Origin: Cyanobacteriota bacterium
Lineage (GTDB): Bacteria > Cyanobacteriota > Cyanobacteriia > Phormidesmidales > Phormidesmidaceae
DNA length: 14,867 nucleotides
NCBI GenBank assembly: GCA_027483425.1
Contig: JAIXUR010000247.1
Location: forward strand, 1-14,867
Reading direction: 5' to 3'
In this document: one piece after another, positions 13,105-14,867 of the stretch
How the letters are laid out: each line of letters begins with the position of its first letter
Numbering within the stretch: position 1 is the stretch's first letter
Notes under the pieces: model-generated
Databases searched by the model: none
The model's input: the letters and a program-made list of their open reading frames with translations, nothing else
Told to the model about the DNA's origin: nothing
Position numbers and translations under genes: made by a program

Positions 13105-14853
13105 TTAGTACTGATTGCCCGATTTGCGGTGGTTGACGGCGGGCATGCCGCTGGGGGTAAGCAGGTCGCCCTGATCGACCCTGGCGTAGATCAGGTAATG
13201 GTCTTCGACGGCTAACTGCTCTAAGACCGTGCATTCCAGATAGGCCAGGGCATCGATCAGCAGGGCGCAGCCGTTGGCAGACACCTTGAACGCCAGGTGC
13301 TCAAAGGCGGTGGTGGTGCTCTGCTGAGCCGAAAAATGACGGCGAACGGCGCGCCCTTCGGTCAAAATGTTGAGCCCAAAGCTGGCACCGGGAGTCCAGT
13401 GATCTGGGCTGACGGCCTGCTTGGGAATAGCCAGCATTAGGCCGGGCGGATTAAAGCTGGCCTGGGAGACCCAGGTCGTGAGCAGGCCGGAGGGTCCCCC
13501 CTGGTCCTGGGTGGTGACCACGCAGAGGGAACCGATAATGCGACCGAGGGCCTGGGCCGTGCGGTCGGTTTGGGCCTCGGCGAGGGCGGGCCGAGCCACC
13601 TGCTGTTTCTGGCGTTTGGTCAGCTGCTGGGCAAACTGGGTGGCGGCGGCGGCACAGGTGACCAAGGCCGCGTCATCGGGGCTAAAGCGTATCCGCAGGG
13701 GCTCAAAGCCAAAGGAGTAGTTGGCATCTTTTAGCTTTTGCTCGAGCAGATCGATCGCTTCGCCGCTCCAGCCGTAGGAGCCAAACACCCCGACCAGCTT
13801 GGTTTTGGGAACATTGGCCAGAATTAAGCCCAGGGCGGTTTGAATTTGCACCGGGGCATGGCCGCCCAGGGTGGGCGACCCAATAATGAAACCGTCGCAC
13901 TGGCTGAGGGTGTCGATCAGGGTATGGGGGTCGACCAACTCACAGTTGATGGCTTCGACGGCGATCTGGGCGGCGTTGAGCGCTTGGGCGATCGCATCGG
14001 CCACCTGGGCCGTATTGCCGTAGGCCGACGCGTAGATGAGCGCCACCCGCAGGGGTTGTTGGGCCTGCTGCTGGCACCACTGGCGATAGTCTTGAACTAA
14101 CCGACTGACGCTGGAGCGCACCAGCGGGCCGTGGCCGGGGGCAATGGTTTTGAAGGCCAGGGGCTCAAGCTGGTCTAGGGCCACCTCCACCTGTTTTGAC
14201 TGGGGGCTATGGAGACAGTCGAAGTAGTAGCGGCGATCGCTCTCCAACTGCCGCCAGTTCTCATCCCAAAGGGCATCGTCGCAAAGGTGCGCCCCAAACA
14301 GCTTATCGCTGTAGAGCATCTGGCTAGCCGGGTCGTAGGTACAGAGCCCATCGGGCCAGCGGGGAGTGGGCACGCTGATGAACTGTAGCCGGTGACCCTG
14401 GCCCAAGTCCAAACTATCGCCGGAACGGACGGTGTAAATGGTCTTGGCAGGGCTGGACAGGGCTGTTTTTAGGGCGATCGCCGCTGGTTTTGAGCAGACC
14501 ACCTGGGCCTGGGGAGCCAGCTCCAGCAGCTGTTTCAGCGTCGTTAGCCGGTTGGCATTGACGTGGCTGACGACGATGTAATCGACCTGGGACAGCTCCA
14601 CCTGGTGTCGCAACTCCTCCAGGTAGATGGTGGTGAAAGACTCCCCCGGCGGATCAATCACCGCGATTTGATCGCCCCGAATCAGGTAAGCATTGGCGGT
14701 GGTGCCGCGACGGCGACTGTACTCAACTTCAAACTTCAGCCGATCCCAGGTGCGAGACCGAAACACCTGGGTACCGGGGCCGATGTCAGCCACTTGCACA
14801 TCCCGCGGGCGCGGCGGCGGGGGGAGGGGAGGAGGGGAGAGGGGGGTGATCAT
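13105..14853 (-). CDS. Diflavin flavodiiron protein, class B (Flv1/Flv2 type)
   Basis: This is a 582-residue cyanobacterial flavodiiron protein of the group that reduces O2 with photosynthetic electrons. Residues 28-260 are a beta-lactamase-like domain. Residues 268-405 are a flavodoxin domain with the FMN loop YASAYGNTA (274-282). Residues 433-575 are the added NAD(P)H:flavin reductase-like domain. The usual diiron ligands are mostly replaced: the HxExDH motif reads HVNANR (His97, Asn99, Asn101, Arg102), Arg165 stands in RWPD, Lys184 in SDKLFG, and only His97 and His241 (GHGP) remain. This pattern marks Flv1/Flv2, which work with Flv3 or Flv4 partners. I cannot separate Flv1 from Flv2. No RBS precedes ATG 14853, and the proline-rich first 16 residues may not be translated. 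The gene lies close to the window edge. Confidence 0.9.
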   Translation of the reverse strand: MITPLSPPPLPPPPRPRDVQVADIGPGTQVFRSRTWDRLKFEVEYSRRRGTTANAYLIRGDQIAVIDPPGESFTTIYLEELRHQVELSQVDYIVVSHVNANRLTTLKQLLELAPQAQVVCSKPAAIALKTALSSPAKTIYTVRSGDSLDLGQGHRLQFISVPTPRWPDGLCTYDPASQMLYSDKLFGAHLCDDALWDENWRQLESDRRYYFDCLHSPQSKQVEVALDQLEPLAFKTIAPGHGPLVRSSVSRLVQDYRQWCQQQAQQPLRVALIYASAYGNTAQVADAIAQALNAAQIAVEAINCELVDPHTLIDTLSQCDGFIIGSPTLGGHAPVQIQTALGLILANVPKTKLVGVFGSYGWSGEAIDLLEQKLKDANYSFGFEPLRIRFSPDDAALVTCAAAATQFAQQLTKRQKQQVARPALAEAQTDRTAQALGRIIGSLCVVTTQDQGGPSGLLTTWVSQASFNPPGLMLAIPKQAVSPDHWTPGASFGLNILTEGRAVRRHFSAQQSTTTAFEHLAFKVSANGCALLIDALAYLECTVLEQLAVEDHYLIYARVDQGDLLTPSGMPAVNHRKSGNQY

Positions 14854-14867
14854 GGGGAGGGGGTGGG

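Overview
The window is from a cyanobacterium. The protein families are cyanobacterial (CmpABCD, SbtA/SbtB, a class B flavodiiron protein), and the octamer GCGATCGC (HIP1) recurs throughout, for example near 2490, 2722, 4957, 5397, 8493, 8957, 11132, 13986 and 14475. A Leptolyngbya- or Phormidium-like lineage is possible, but I cannot fix the genus. Every convincing gene is on the minus strand, so transcription runs from high to low coordinates.

In transcription order: (1) a flavodiiron protein of the Flv1/Flv2 class (14853-13105); (2) a second, diverged copy of the cmp promoter and leader (about 13093-12739), which still carries the cmpA ribosome-binding site and the first 14 codons of cmpA, then breaks off at what looks like an IS end (12696-12659); (3) a decayed bicA (SulP bicarbonate transporter) reduced to two short in-frame pieces (12525-12349); (4) an NhaS3-type Na+/H+ antiporter (12273-10861), then sbtA (10679-9588) and its PII-like partner sbtB (9502-9170), closed by a clear intrinsic terminator (9082-9055); (5) the intact cmp promoter (about 8750-8395) and cmpABCD (8394-2812), the ABC bicarbonate transporter BCT1; (6) two genes apparently trailing the same operon, a DUF6671-like zinc-ribbon protein and a small protein-kinase-fold protein; (7) a non-coding interval with a 129-bp MITE and a long palindrome; (8) an unrecognised 262-residue protein.

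The region reads as an inorganic-carbon acquisition island. BCT1 (ATP-driven), SbtA (Na+/HCO3- symport, controlled by SbtB), the antiporter that can restore the Na+ gradient, and the ruin of BicA (also Na+-dependent) lie together. These are the three known families of cyanobacterial plasma-membrane bicarbonate transporter. The first gene of the window belongs to the family that disposes of excess photosynthetic electrons, which matters when carbon is short.

The most interesting signal is the cmp promoter duplication. About 390 bp upstream of cmpA is repeated about 4.34 kb away in the same orientation, just ahead of the bicA relic-nhaS3-sbtA-sbtB block. The copies differ at roughly 15-20% of non-coding positions by eye, yet keep the RBS, a TTA-N8-TAA CmpR-like site, and a small stem-loop whose stem changed by compensatory substitutions. 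This suggests that a low-CO2 promoter was captured by the second bicarbonate-uptake block after an IS-associated rearrangement. Substrate assignment to bicarbonate rather than nitrate rests on CmpA-type binding residues and close resemblance to remembered CmpA sequences.
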